From positions 62,001-126,000 of the forward strand of contig NZ_SADR02000012.1 in assembly GCF_004010325.2 (NCBI RefSeq): a DNA stretch of 64,000 nucleotides. Direction: 5' to 3'. A model generated the notes under the pieces. That model did no database searches, was not told the DNA's origin, and saw only the letters and a list, made by a program, of their open reading frames with translations. The stretch is from Mesorhizobium sp. M00.F.Ca.ET.216.01.1.1 (GTDB lineage: Bacteria > Pseudomonadota > Alphaproteobacteria > Rhizobiales > Rhizobiaceae). The translations under genes were made by a program, and so were the position numbers. The first letter of the stretch is position 1. Every line of letters begins with the position of its first letter. Below are positions 8,661 to 16,750 of the stretch, one piece after another.

Positions 8661-9059
8661 GGTCGGCAACAGTTCACTTCATCGTGGCGATGCTGGTCTC
8701 GATATGCTCGGCTTCGATCCGCACTGGGAAGAAGGCGTCGCATTTGATTTTGGATTCGACGCCCGCGCAAGCACTAAGATATCGGAAGCGATGGTTTCTT
8801 CGCTGCCGTACAAAGTAGAAGAGATGCAGCGTCAGGCTATCCCCGGGTGTTTGAATTTCTGGAACAGATAGCTAATGACACAGCGGCGACAAAAGCTCAG
8901 ATCGACGCGGCTTTGAGTTTCCTCCACTCTGAAAAGCATATCGATCTTTTGAACCAAGCTGGGAAGCGGAAGCGTCCCGGCTCTCGTATCGATCTCAACG
9001 ATTTTATTCGTCTCTCCCAACAGCCGATGTTTTATGGCTTCAGCGACCTGAAGTAGGTT
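8661..9059 (+). other. Broken coding sequence of unknown origin
   Basis: Two overlapping plus-strand frames, one ending at 8871 and one open 8847-9056 (…ALSFLHSEKHIDLLNQAGKRKRPGSRIDLNDFIRLSQQ…). They read as one protein if a single frameshift near 8847 is allowed. Neither has a ribosome site. Base composition is visibly more AT-rich than the flanking hyf operon, suggesting foreign DNA. No family was recognised. It could be the truncated C-terminal end of a gene lost on the left by the IS or island rearrangement. Confidence 0.4.
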
Positions 9060-9070
9060 TTGGCGTGGCC

Positions 9071-9607
9071 TCAGAGACCTTTGGCAGCCTTCCCATTCAC
9101 CCCGTCAAGCAGCGCCAACAGCCCCTTCAAAATCTCAATCGGTGGCGGCGGGCAGCCTGGGATGTGCAGGTCGACGGGCAGCACCGCCGAGACGCCGCCG
9201 ACGACTGCATAGCTGCTGGCGAAGCAGCCGCCGTCCCTGCCGCAGTCGCCGAGAGCGACAACCCATTTGGGGTTGGGTGTCGCGTCATAGGTGCGTTTCA
9301 AGGCCTCACGCATGTTCTTGGTGACCGGCCCGGTGACTACAAGCACATCGGCATGGCGCGGCGAGGCGACGAAGCGGATGCCGAAGCGCTCGATGTCGTA
9401 GAAGGCGTTGCTCAGCGCATGCATTTCGAGTTCGCAGCCGTTGCAGGAACCGGCGTCGACCGCGCGGATCGACAAGCTCCTGCCCAGCCGTTTCCGGGCG
9501 GCGCCATCGAGGGCGCGGGCGAGCTCGGCGACCGCCGCATCGCTCGCCTCGGGCGGACGCTCGGTGAGCGGGGGGCGTACCAGGCTTTCGAAGAGAAGCT
9601 TGCGCAT
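9071..9607 (-). CDS. hyfI: HyfI/NuoB-like iron-sulfur subunit of hydrogenase-4-related complex
   Basis: A 178-residue member of the NuoB/hydrogenase small-subunit family, the peripheral subunit that carries the [4Fe-4S] N2-type cluster next to the large subunit. Cluster ligands are C55-N-G-C58, C122 (GDCGRDGGC) and C152 (PGCPPPP); C128 is an extra cysteine. The CxxC spacing is hydrogenase-like rather than the adjacent Cys-Cys of complex I. It is the last gene of the operon, 12 bases after hyfG. No separate ferredoxin-like subunit (HyfA/HyfH/NuoI) is encoded nearby, so the electron donor is not evident. The family call is firm; the physiological reaction is unknown. Confidence 0.88.
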   Translation of the reverse strand: MRKLLFESLVRPPLTERPPEASDAAVAELARALDGAARKRLGRSLSIRAVDAGSCNGCELEMHALSNAFYDIERFGIRFVASPRHADVLVVTGPVTKNMREALKRTYDATPNPKWVVALGDCGRDGGCFASSYAVVGGVSAVLPVDLHIPGCPPPPIEILKGLLALLDGVNGKAAKGL

Positions 9608-9619
9608 GACAACCTGACT

Positions 9620-11170
9620 TCAGAGATCGTGGCCGGAGTAGGAGCAGTTGAACGACTTGTTGCAGAGCGGGAAGTCGGCGACGATGTTGCCCTCGATCGC
9701 CGCTTCGAGCAGCGGCCATTGGAACCATGACGGGTCGCGCAGGTGGCAGCGCTCGACCAGGCCGGTTTCGCCAATGCGCAGCCAGACCAGCATATCGCCG
9801 CGGAACCCCTCGACCAGCGCCATGCCTTCACGCGGCCAGCCTGCATGTCGTCCGACTGCCTCAGCGATATCGACACGGACCGAGCCACGCGGCAGCCGCT
9901 CAAGAATCTGCTCGACCAGCGACAGGCTCTGCTCGACCTCGCGGACGCGGATCCAGACGCGGGCGTTCACGTCGCCCTCCTGCAGGACGGGAACGTCGAA
10001 GGCGAGCTCGTCATAGGGTGCATAGCCCGGGCTGCGCCGCGCATCGAAGTCCCGTCCTGAGGCGCGGCCGACATAGCCGCCGGCCGCGTATTGACGGGCG
10101 AGTTCGGTTTTGAGCCGGCCGGTTGCGACGGTGCGGTCCTGCAGCGACGCCGTGTTGTCGTAGAGCTCCACCAAATGGGGGAACCGCTGCCTGATCTCGG
10201 TGATCGCAGACCGAATTGCGGTCGTGCCTTCCTCGTTCAGATCGCCTTCGACGCCTCCGGGCACGATGCGGTCGCGCATCAGGCGATGGCCGAAGGCCGC
10301 ATTGCCGGCGCGCAACACGCGCTCGCGCAGCACGCCGCAGTGGGCATGCATGAGCGCAAAGGCAGCATCGTTGCAGATGGCGCCGATATCGCCAAGATGG
10401 TTGGCCAGACGCTCCAGCTCAGCCATTAGCGCCCGCAGCCAGACGGCACGCGGCGGGACCTCGACACCGAGCGCGGCTTCGACGGCGCGGGCAAAGGCAA
10501 GCGCATAGGCCACGGTGCTGTCGCCGGAGGTCCTGCCTGCGAGCCTGGCGGCACGATCAACGGGCGAACCGGCCATCAGGCCTTCAATGCCCTTGTGCAC
10601 GTAGCCGAGACGCTCTTCCAGCCGGACAACGATCTCGCCGCTTGCCGTGAACCGGAAATGCCCGGGCTCGATGATGCCGGCATGCACGGGCCCAACCGGG
10701 ATCTGGTGCAGGCTCTCGCCCTCCGCCGGCAGGAAGCGGTAGGAGGATGCCGCGGCCGCAGCCCCGGGCTGCGCCGCGAGGGGATGAGTGACGCCCCACT
10801 GGCCATGATCGAGCCAGCGGCGCGTATCGGGAAGCCCCTGCGGCAAGAGCCCGAACAGGTCGGCGGCGGCACGCTCGAGCCGCAACGCCGGCGGATGCCG
10901 CAGGCCGACCGACGGGTAGCGGCCGCCGGGGCATGGCAGGCTGATGACGCCGATCTCGCGAGCCTCGTCGAGCAGCGCCATGTGGACGGTCTCCGGCTCG
11001 CCCCAAAGGCCGAGCAGGCTCCAACGGCCTGCGGCAAGCTGCTCGACGGCAAGGTTCCAGGTTTTCGGCGCCACCACGGCGCGTCTGCCGGGCGCGTGGT
11101 GCTCGACAGGACGGCCGGCCTCGATGAGGTCGAGCAGCGCGGGCATCGTTCTCTTGCTCGTCCGCTTCAT
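9620..11170 (-). CDS. hyfG: HyfG-like large subunit lacking the [NiFe] cysteine motifs
   Basis: 516 residues. The ~1-165 part is NuoC-like and ~170-516 is NuoD/[NiFe]-hydrogenase-large-subunit-like (RLEERLGYVHKGIEGL, MAELERLANHLGDIGAICND). In genuine group-4 hydrogenases CGICGFAHS follows this region; here the equivalent is RTSGDSTVAY (about 213-222), with no cysteine. The C-terminal DPCxxC motif is replaced by LCNKSFNCSYSGHDL (C503, C509), not CxxC. A Ni-Fe centre therefore cannot be bound conventionally, which fits the Ehr (energy-converting hydrogenase-related) group between complex I and hydrogenases. The ATG at 11170 overlaps the hyfF stop by 4 bases. No maturation genes are nearby. Confidence 0.88.
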   Translation of the reverse strand: MKRTSKRTMPALLDLIEAGRPVEHHAPGRRAVVAPKTWNLAVEQLAAGRWSLLGLWGEPETVHMALLDEAREIGVISLPCPGGRYPSVGLRHPPALRLERAAADLFGLLPQGLPDTRRWLDHGQWGVTHPLAAQPGAAAAASSYRFLPAEGESLHQIPVGPVHAGIIEPGHFRFTASGEIVVRLEERLGYVHKGIEGLMAGSPVDRAARLAGRTSGDSTVAYALAFARAVEAALGVEVPPRAVWLRALMAELERLANHLGDIGAICNDAAFALMHAHCGVLRERVLRAGNAAFGHRLMRDRIVPGGVEGDLNEEGTTAIRSAITEIRQRFPHLVELYDNTASLQDRTVATGRLKTELARQYAAGGYVGRASGRDFDARRSPGYAPYDELAFDVPVLQEGDVNARVWIRVREVEQSLSLVEQILERLPRGSVRVDIAEAVGRHAGWPREGMALVEGFRGDMLVWLRIGETGLVERCHLRDPSWFQWPLLEAAIEGNIVADFPLCNKSFNCSYSGHDL

Positions 11171-12618
11171 CCCAGTATGTCCGCGACATGCTGGAACCAC
11201 GAGACCAGCGGCGCCGGCAGGTAGATGCCGGCGGCAAACACCAGTGCCAGGTGGGAATACATCGGCACGTAGGATGCCTCAACCGGTGCTGTGCTGCCGC
11301 GCGGCTCGCCGAAGGCGACGCCGGTCAGCCGCAGCAGCAGGGCGCCGAAGGCGAGCAGGAGCCCGAACACCAAGGGGATCGCCAGAAACGGGTGTCTTGC
11401 GAATGTCGAACTCACGACCAGGAATTCGCTCATGAAGATGCCGAGCGGCGGCAGGCCGGCGATGGCAACGACGCCGATGACCAGCGCCCAGCCCAGTCCG
11501 GGGTGAGATTCCGTCAACCCTCTGATGTCGGCGATCTTCTGCGTTCCCTTGACCTGCGCGATATGACCGACGGCAAAGAAGATCGCCGACTTGGTCAGGC
11601 TGTGCATGACCATATGCAGCAGGCCGGCAAAGTTCGCCAGCGGACCGCCCATGCCGAAAGCAAACACGATGATGCCCATGTGCTCGATCGAGGAGTATGC
11701 GAACAGGCGTTTGATGTCGCGACGGCGGTAGAGCATGAAGGCGGCGAAGATCAGCGAGGTGAGCCCCATCGTGACCATCAACGGCCCCGGGGCGATCGCC
11801 TCAGGGCTCGCGGCAAGCAGCAGCTTGAAGCGCAGCACGCCATAGAGCGCGACGTTGAGCAGCAGGCCGGACAGCACAGCCGAAATCGGCGTCGGGCCTT
11901 CGGCATGCGCGTCGGGCAGCCAGGCATGCAAGGGGGCAAGGCCGACCTTGGTGCCGTAGCCGAGCAGCAGGAAGACGAAGGCGACGTTGAGCAGAGCCGG
12001 GTCGAAACGCGCCGCCTGCTGGATCAGAACCGTCCAGACCATGGCATTGGTGCCCTCGCCGACAACCGGTTGTGCGGCCATGTAGACGAGGATGGTGCCG
12101 AACAGCGCAAGCGCGATACCGACGCTTCCGAGAATGAAATATTTCCAGGCCGCCTCCAGCGCTTCATGCGTGCGATAGATGCCGACCATGAGCACGGTGG
12201 TCAGGGTGGCAAGCTCCACCGCCACCCACATCAGGCCGATGTTGTTCGACACGAATGCGAGGTTCATGCCGAACATCATGACCTGGTACATTGCGTGATA
12301 GAATCTGAGGTTCGGCGCGGTCAGCCGGCCGGTCTCCAGTTCGTGCGCAATGTAGGAAGCGCTGAACACGCTGGTGGTGAAGCCGACGAATGTGTTGAGC
12401 ACGATGAAGACGATGTTGAGGTCGTCGACCAGCAGATACTGCCCGGGCTGCGGCCGCTCGGTGACGAAAAGCGACAGCGCGGCGAGCAAGGTCAGGAAGC
12501 TGGCGGCGACATTCAGGCCTGCCGTCATCTTGTAGTTCGGCATTGCCGCCAGAAGTGCGGCAGCACCTGCCGGTATCAGCAGGATGGCTGCCACGGCGTC
12601 GAAAGAAAACCCGGTCAA
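11167..12618 (-). CDS. hyfF: HyfF-like proton antiporter-type membrane subunit
   Basis: 483 residues, about 14 membrane helices, of the Mrp/NuoN-NuoM antiporter family. Conserved polar helix positions are visible in LMWVAVELATLTTVLMVG, KVGLAPLHAWLPDAHAEGPTPISAVLSG, RRRDIKRLFAYSSIEHMGIIVFAFGMGG and LTKSAIFFAVGHIAQ. These provide the Lys/Glu/His residues used for proton translocation. In hydrogenase-4-like complexes this subunit sits with HyfB at the distal end of the membrane arm. ATGA overlaps couple it to hyfE upstream and hyfG downstream. Confidence 0.88.
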   Translation of the reverse strand: MTGFSFDAVAAILLIPAGAAALLAAMPNYKMTAGLNVAASFLTLLAALSLFVTERPQPGQYLLVDDLNIVFIVLNTFVGFTTSVFSASYIAHELETGRLTAPNLRFYHAMYQVMMFGMNLAFVSNNIGLMWVAVELATLTTVLMVGIYRTHEALEAAWKYFILGSVGIALALFGTILVYMAAQPVVGEGTNAMVWTVLIQQAARFDPALLNVAFVFLLLGYGTKVGLAPLHAWLPDAHAEGPTPISAVLSGLLLNVALYGVLRFKLLLAASPEAIAPGPLMVTMGLTSLIFAAFMLYRRRDIKRLFAYSSIEHMGIIVFAFGMGGPLANFAGLLHMVMHSLTKSAIFFAVGHIAQVKGTQKIADIRGLTESHPGLGWALVIGVVAIAGLPPLGIFMSEFLVVSSTFARHPFLAIPLVFGLLLAFGALLLRLTGVAFGEPRGSTAPVEASYVPMYSHLALVFAAGIYLPAPLVSWFQHVADILG

Positions 12619-13277
12619 CGGCGTTCTCCCCGGTAGTCGTCAAGCGCACCGACATCCACCGAGTCGAACCGCTCGCGGATGCGGAACAGGAAGACGCCGA
12701 TGACGATGAAGGCGATCAGGATCGAGAAGGCGACGCTGATCTCGACGACCAGCGGCATGCCCTTGGCGCCGGTGGCGGCCAGCACCAGGCCGTTTTCGAG
12801 CGACATGAAGCCGACAACCTGGCTGACGGCATTGCGGCGGGTGACCATCACCAGGAGGCCGAGCAGGATAATCGACAGCGCGAAGGCCAGATCCTCGCGG
12901 GCGAGCGGATCGGCTTCAGGCGTGACCCGCAGCATCAGCACCATGGACAGGGTCACCAGGCCTATTCCGGCAAGCATGGTCGGACCGATGCCGACGGCGG
13001 TCTCGATGTCGCGATGGATGCCGAGCCGGTGAATGATGCGATGCAGCCCGACGGGAATGACGAGCGCCTTGAAGATGAGGGCGATCGCCGCAGTGACGTA
13101 AAGGTGATGGGCATCCTGGATATAGGCCTGCCAGGCCACCGACAAAGCGAGCACGATGGCGTGGAGCGCAAAGACGTTGATCAGCGCAAACAGGCGATCC
13201 TGGTACAGCATCATGAAGCTGACCAGCACCAGGCCGCCGGCGAGCAGATGAGCGATGTCGAAGGTGAGGCCGTTCAT
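12615..13277 (-). CDS. hyfE: HyfE-like small membrane subunit
   Basis: 220 residues, six or seven helices. It is related to HyfE of hydrogenase-4 with a NuoK-like half (VVGFMSLENGLVLAATGAKGMPLVVEISVAFSILIAFIVIGVFLF), including the membrane Glu residues found in NuoK/MrpC. The ATG at 13277 shares its A with the last base of the hyfC stop region. Longer in-frame upstream sequence lies inside hyfC and was excluded. It is part of the membrane arm linking HyfC to the antiporter subunits. Confidence 0.85.
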   Translation of the reverse strand: MNGLTFDIAHLLAGGLVLVSFMMLYQDRLFALINVFALHAIVLALSVAWQAYIQDAHHLYVTAAIALIFKALVIPVGLHRIIHRLGIHRDIETAVGIGPTMLAGIGLVTLSMVLMLRVTPEADPLAREDLAFALSIILLGLLVMVTRRNAVSQVVGFMSLENGLVLAATGAKGMPLVVEISVAFSILIAFIVIGVFLFRIRERFDSVDVGALDDYRGERR

Positions 13278-14233
13278 CAAAGGCTCCGCGAGACGAACAA
13301 CAACAGCGTGCCGAGCAGGGCCAGCATAAGTGCCGCGCCGAGAAAATCCGGAACGCGGAAGACACGCATCTTGGCGATGGCGGTCTCGAACACCGCAAGC
13401 AGAATGCCGCACACGGCAAGCTTGCCGGCATAGGCGACGGCGCCCACAACGAGAGATTGCGGTCCTGCCCCTGCGATCGCCAGCCCCCAGGGGATGAAGA
13501 CGCAGGAGATCAGCGAGACATAGAGCAGAAGCTTGAGGAAGGTGGCGAACTCGATCATCGCCAGATGGCGGCCGGAATATTCCAGCACCATCGCCTCATG
13601 GACCATGGTGAGTTCCAGGTGCGTCGCCGGATTGTCGACCGGTATGCGGGCGTTTTCGGCGATCGCCACCATCACGAGAGCGATCAGCGACATGCCGAGC
13701 GAGACCCGCAGGCCAACATCCGGCGAAGCCATGAAGGCGGCGACCGTCGAGAGTTGCGTCGCTCCGGCGACGAGGGCCAGGCTGAACACGATCAAAAGCA
13801 TGGCGGGCTCGGCCAGCGAAGCGATCATGACCTCGCGACTTGCGCCTATGCCGCCGAAACTGGTGCCGACGTCCATCGCCGCCAGCGCCAGGAAGAAGCG
13901 CGCGCTGCCAAGCAGGGCGACGATCGCAATCAGGTCGGCGGTCCAGCTGAATTTGAGGCCGGTGGCGAATGTCGGCACGAGTGCGGCGGCAACCCAGGTG
14001 GCGGCGAAGATCAGGTAGGGTATGACGCGAAACAGCCAGGATGCGTTGTCCGCCAGCACAACCTCCTTGCGCATCAGCCGCAGCAGATCGCGATAGGGCT
14101 GGATCAGCGGCGGGCCCTGGCGTCGCTGCAATCTCGCCTTCACCTTGCGCACGAAGCCGGTCAGCAGCGGCGCCAGCACAAGCACCAGCACCATTTGCGC
14201 GCCCTGGACGGCCAGTTCGAAGATCAGGGCCAT
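13277..14233 (-). CDS. hyfC: HyfC/NuoH-like membrane anchor subunit
   Basis: 318 residues, eight helices, NuoH/HyfC/HycD family. The signature cytoplasmic loops are present (KVKARLQRRQGPPLIQPYRDLLRLMRKE near residue 35 and ENARIPVDNPATHLELTMVHEAMVLEYSG). The second matches the conserved E...D...ELxxxxHEAM/EY motif at the quinone-side interface. It anchors the peripheral HyfG/HyfI module to the membrane. The chosen start is ATG at 14233, which overlaps the end of hyfB by 10 bases; upstream in-frame sequence belongs to hyfB. Confidence 0.88.
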   Translation of the reverse strand: MALIFELAVQGAQMVLVLVLAPLLTGFVRKVKARLQRRQGPPLIQPYRDLLRLMRKEVVLADNASWLFRVIPYLIFAATWVAAALVPTFATGLKFSWTADLIAIVALLGSARFFLALAAMDVGTSFGGIGASREVMIASLAEPAMLLIVFSLALVAGATQLSTVAAFMASPDVGLRVSLGMSLIALVMVAIAENARIPVDNPATHLELTMVHEAMVLEYSGRHLAMIEFATFLKLLLYVSLISCVFIPWGLAIAGAGPQSLVVGAVAYAGKLAVCGILLAVFETAIAKMRVFRVPDFLGAALMLALLGTLLLFVSRSL

Positions 14234-16242
14234 AGCGCGAGCACCAGAAGCAAGGTGACGAGGAAGAGGAAGACGAGGGTCAGATAGCGCCGGATGGTGA
14301 GAAACTGCAGGTGGTTCAACTTCTCCGTCGCAAACCCGATGGCGCCGGTGATCGGCTGGTAGAACGTCTCCCAGACCACGTCGTGGACTTCCACATCGAG
14401 GCGGGCCGGAGCGGTGGCGCCCGGCGGCGGCATCTCCACCCTTTCCCTGGCACGGAATGCAAATGTGCCGAAGACGCGGCGGATGGGCTGCGCGAAACTG
14501 ACGGCCGTGTATTGCGCAGCCGGCGTGATGTCGGGGAAGCCGCAGCCCCAGGCGGGACCCCGGCGCAGCGCGTGTGAGGCGAAGCGGTGGATGACGAATG
14601 CGGCGAGCGATGCAGAGATTGCAATGAACACGAACACCAGCAGGCCATTGTAGGAGCTGCGGCTTTCGCCGATCGGCACGATCGACAGCCAGGGCTGCGC
14701 CAGCTGCACCGGCATGCGGTTGCCGATCAGCGAAAGCGTTACCGGCGACAGGCCGTCTATGACCAGGCCCGGCAGAATGCCGGCAAGCAGACAAAGAGCG
14801 GCGAGAGCAAACATTGCCGCCAGCGAGTAGCGGTCGACCTCATGCGCATGCTCCACCGCTGCGGAGCGCGGCCGGCCGAGAAATGTAATTCCGAACGCCT
14901 TGACGAAACAGGCCGCGGCCAGCGCCGCCGACAGCGCCAGCAGGCCGCCGACAGCGGGCACCATGACCTTCAAGCCCCATTGCGGCAGATCCGGGCTCTG
15001 CAAGATGGCCTGGAAGGCCAGCCATTCAGAGACGAAGCCGTTGAAGGGCGGAAGCGCGGAGATCGAAACGCAGCCGACCAGAAAGACAAAACTGGTCAGC
15101 GGCATGCGATGGATGAGACCGCCCAGCTTCTCCATGTCGCGTTCGCCGGTGGCGGTGAGCACGGCGCCGGCGCCAAAGAACAGCAAGCTCTTGAAGAAGG
15201 AATGGTTGAGAACGTGGAACAGCGCGGCGGTCAGCGCCAGCGCTGCGGCCGACGGCATCGCGTTCGCCTTGAAGGCGAGCGCCAGGCCGAGGCTGGCGAA
15301 GATGACGCCGATGTTTTCTATTGTGCTGTAGGCAAGCAGCCGCTTGAGATCCTTTTCCAGCAGCGCGTAGAGGATGCCGAGCACCGCTGTCAGGCCGCCG
15401 AGGGAAAGCACGACGACGCCCGACCACCATGCCGGTTCACCGAGCAGGTCGAAAATGACGCGTATGAAGCCATAGACGGCGACCTTCGTCATGACGCCGC
15501 TCATCAGCGCCGAGACGTGGCTTGGCGCCGCCGGGTGCGCGAGCGGCAGCCAGACATGGAGAGGGACCAGGCCGGCCTTCGAGCCGGCGCCGAGCAGCAT
15601 GAGACCCAGGACGGCGGCAGCGACGAACTGGCTTGGCTCGGCGGCGCGCATCGCATCGAATGTGTAGGTTCCGCCTAGCCCGGCCAGCAGGCCGAAGGCG
15701 AGCAGCAGCGCCAGCGTGCCGAAGCTCGCCATCACCAGGTAGATGTAGCCCGCCCGCGTGTTGTCCTGTTCGCGGTGGTGCGCCATGACCAGCGCCCACG
15801 ATGCGAGCGACATGAACTCCCAGGACAGCAGGAACGAGAAAGCATCGTTGGCCAGCACGACAAGATTCATGCCGGCAAGAAAGGCCGGGAAGAACGGCAG
15901 CACCCGGCCTGGCGCGGGCTCGTGATGGCCATAGCCAAGTCCATAGAGGCTGGCTGCGGCGCCTCCCAGATTGACGACGAGCAGAAAGAATGCCGACAGC
16001 GCATCGAGACGGAATTGAGCGCCGATCCACGGCAGTCCAAGCGGCAGCGTGACGGCAGAGACGCCGGCGGGATCACCGACCAGTTCGCCGGTAACGATCA
16101 CCAGCACGACGGCCGAGATGGCAAGGGTTGCGCCATAGACAAGCTGTGTCGCCGAACCTCGCCGGCCGATGGCGACAGCTGCGATGGCGGTTCCCAAAAG
16201 CGCTGCGACACCCCACAAGGGAAGGGCAACGACCGACATCAC
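14224..16242 (-). CDS. hyfB: HyfB/NuoL-like proton antiporter subunit
   Basis: 672 residues, about 15-16 helices, of the HyfB/HycC branch of the NuoL/MrpA family. Diagnostic stretches are LLSWEFMSLASWALVMAHH, GSKAGLVPLHVWLPLAHPAAPSHVSALMSGVMTKVAVYG, LLEKDLKRLLAYSTIENIGVIFASLG and NHSFFKSLLFFGAGAV. The start may be GTG 16242 (overlapping the regulator's stop as GTGA) or the adjacent ATG 16239; either implies coupling to the XRE gene. It is the first structural gene of the complex and probably drives proton or Na+ movement coupled to the HyfG/HyfI redox module. Confidence 0.88.
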   Translation of the reverse strand: MMSVVALPLWGVAALLGTAIAAVAIGRRGSATQLVYGATLAISAVVLVIVTGELVGDPAGVSAVTLPLGLPWIGAQFRLDALSAFFLLVVNLGGAAASLYGLGYGHHEPAPGRVLPFFPAFLAGMNLVVLANDAFSFLLSWEFMSLASWALVMAHHREQDNTRAGYIYLVMASFGTLALLLAFGLLAGLGGTYTFDAMRAAEPSQFVAAAVLGLMLLGAGSKAGLVPLHVWLPLAHPAAPSHVSALMSGVMTKVAVYGFIRVIFDLLGEPAWWSGVVVLSLGGLTAVLGILYALLEKDLKRLLAYSTIENIGVIFASLGLALAFKANAMPSAAALALTAALFHVLNHSFFKSLLFFGAGAVLTATGERDMEKLGGLIHRMPLTSFVFLVGCVSISALPPFNGFVSEWLAFQAILQSPDLPQWGLKVMVPAVGGLLALSAALAAACFVKAFGITFLGRPRSAAVEHAHEVDRYSLAAMFALAALCLLAGILPGLVIDGLSPVTLSLIGNRMPVQLAQPWLSIVPIGESRSSYNGLLVFVFIAISASLAAFVIHRFASHALRRGPAWGCGFPDITPAAQYTAVSFAQPIRRVFGTFAFRARERVEMPPPGATAPARLDVEVHDVVWETFYQPITGAIGFATEKLNHLQFLTIRRYLTLVFLFLVTLLLVLALWP

Positions 16243-16550
16243 GGCAGGCTCCCGCCGAAACCGGCTTCCGCGTCATCGGCGCCGGAACCCTTGGCCGGAT
16301 TGACGCCCGCCTTGAGCCGCACGCCGCGCCCGCCGGAGGGGCTCGCCGCGCCTTCACCGATCAGCTCGATGCCGGCGGCCTCAAGTGCCGCAATCAACTT
16401 CATCAGGGAATCGACATTGCCCCTGATCATCCACTCGCTGGCTTCCATGCGCTGGATTGTCGGCACTGAAAGGCCAGACAATTCGGCAAGCCTGCGCTGG
16501 TCGATGCCGAGCAATGCCCTGGCGGCGCGCAATTGCGGAACGGTTATCAC
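16239..16550 (-). CDS. XRE-family helix-turn-helix regulator heading the hyf operon
   Basis: 103 residues, GTG start at 16550. An N-terminal XRE HTH is seen (RAARALLGIDQRRLAELSGLSVPTIQRMEAS, residues ~8-38), followed by a short helical part (VDSLMKLIAALEAAGIELIGEG) typical of small transcriptional regulators that resemble the HTH of phage repressors. The last 35 residues are low-complexity. It overlaps the first base pairs of hyfB, so it is likely co-expressed and may autoregulate the operon. The 16551-16750 gap upstream should contain the promoter; no clear operator was found. It is not a toxin-antitoxin partner as far as can be seen. Confidence 0.8.
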   Translation of the reverse strand: MITVPQLRAARALLGIDQRRLAELSGLSVPTIQRMEASEWMIRGNVDSLMKLIAALEAAGIELIGEGAASPSGGRGVRLKAGVNPAKGSGADDAEAGFGGSLP

Positions 16551-16750
16551 CCATCGCCCTTCTTTGTCAGCTCTGAGACATAAGCTCTACGCGTTACAGC
16601 GTACATTGAAACGTCTCACAGTCAATAACTGATATGTGAGATATCTCTTTTGACGGCAGCGCTTAAGGCTACCTGTCCCGGCAGATTGCGTGCAGGGCAT
16701 TGGCCTGCAAATGGACGTCCAGTCGCTCACTTTGCTCCCGCCCACGAGCC

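Noticed and set aside
9620..11170. Genuine H2-evolving hydrogenase / formate hydrogenlyase
   Set aside because: Both cysteine pairs needed for Ni-Fe binding are missing and no maturation or formate dehydrogenase genes are present.
11188..12636. 482-residue open frame on the plus strand
   Set aside because: Lies antisense to hyfF, is rich in H/Q/R/G/D from reversed hydrophobic codons, and has no family resemblance. It is a GC-driven shadow.
14587..15678. 363-residue plus-strand frame
   Set aside because: Antisense to hyfB, composition typical of shadow translation and no ribosome site.
16239..16550. Antitoxin of a toxin-antitoxin pair
   Set aside because: No small toxin gene adjoins it; it overlaps hyfB instead.
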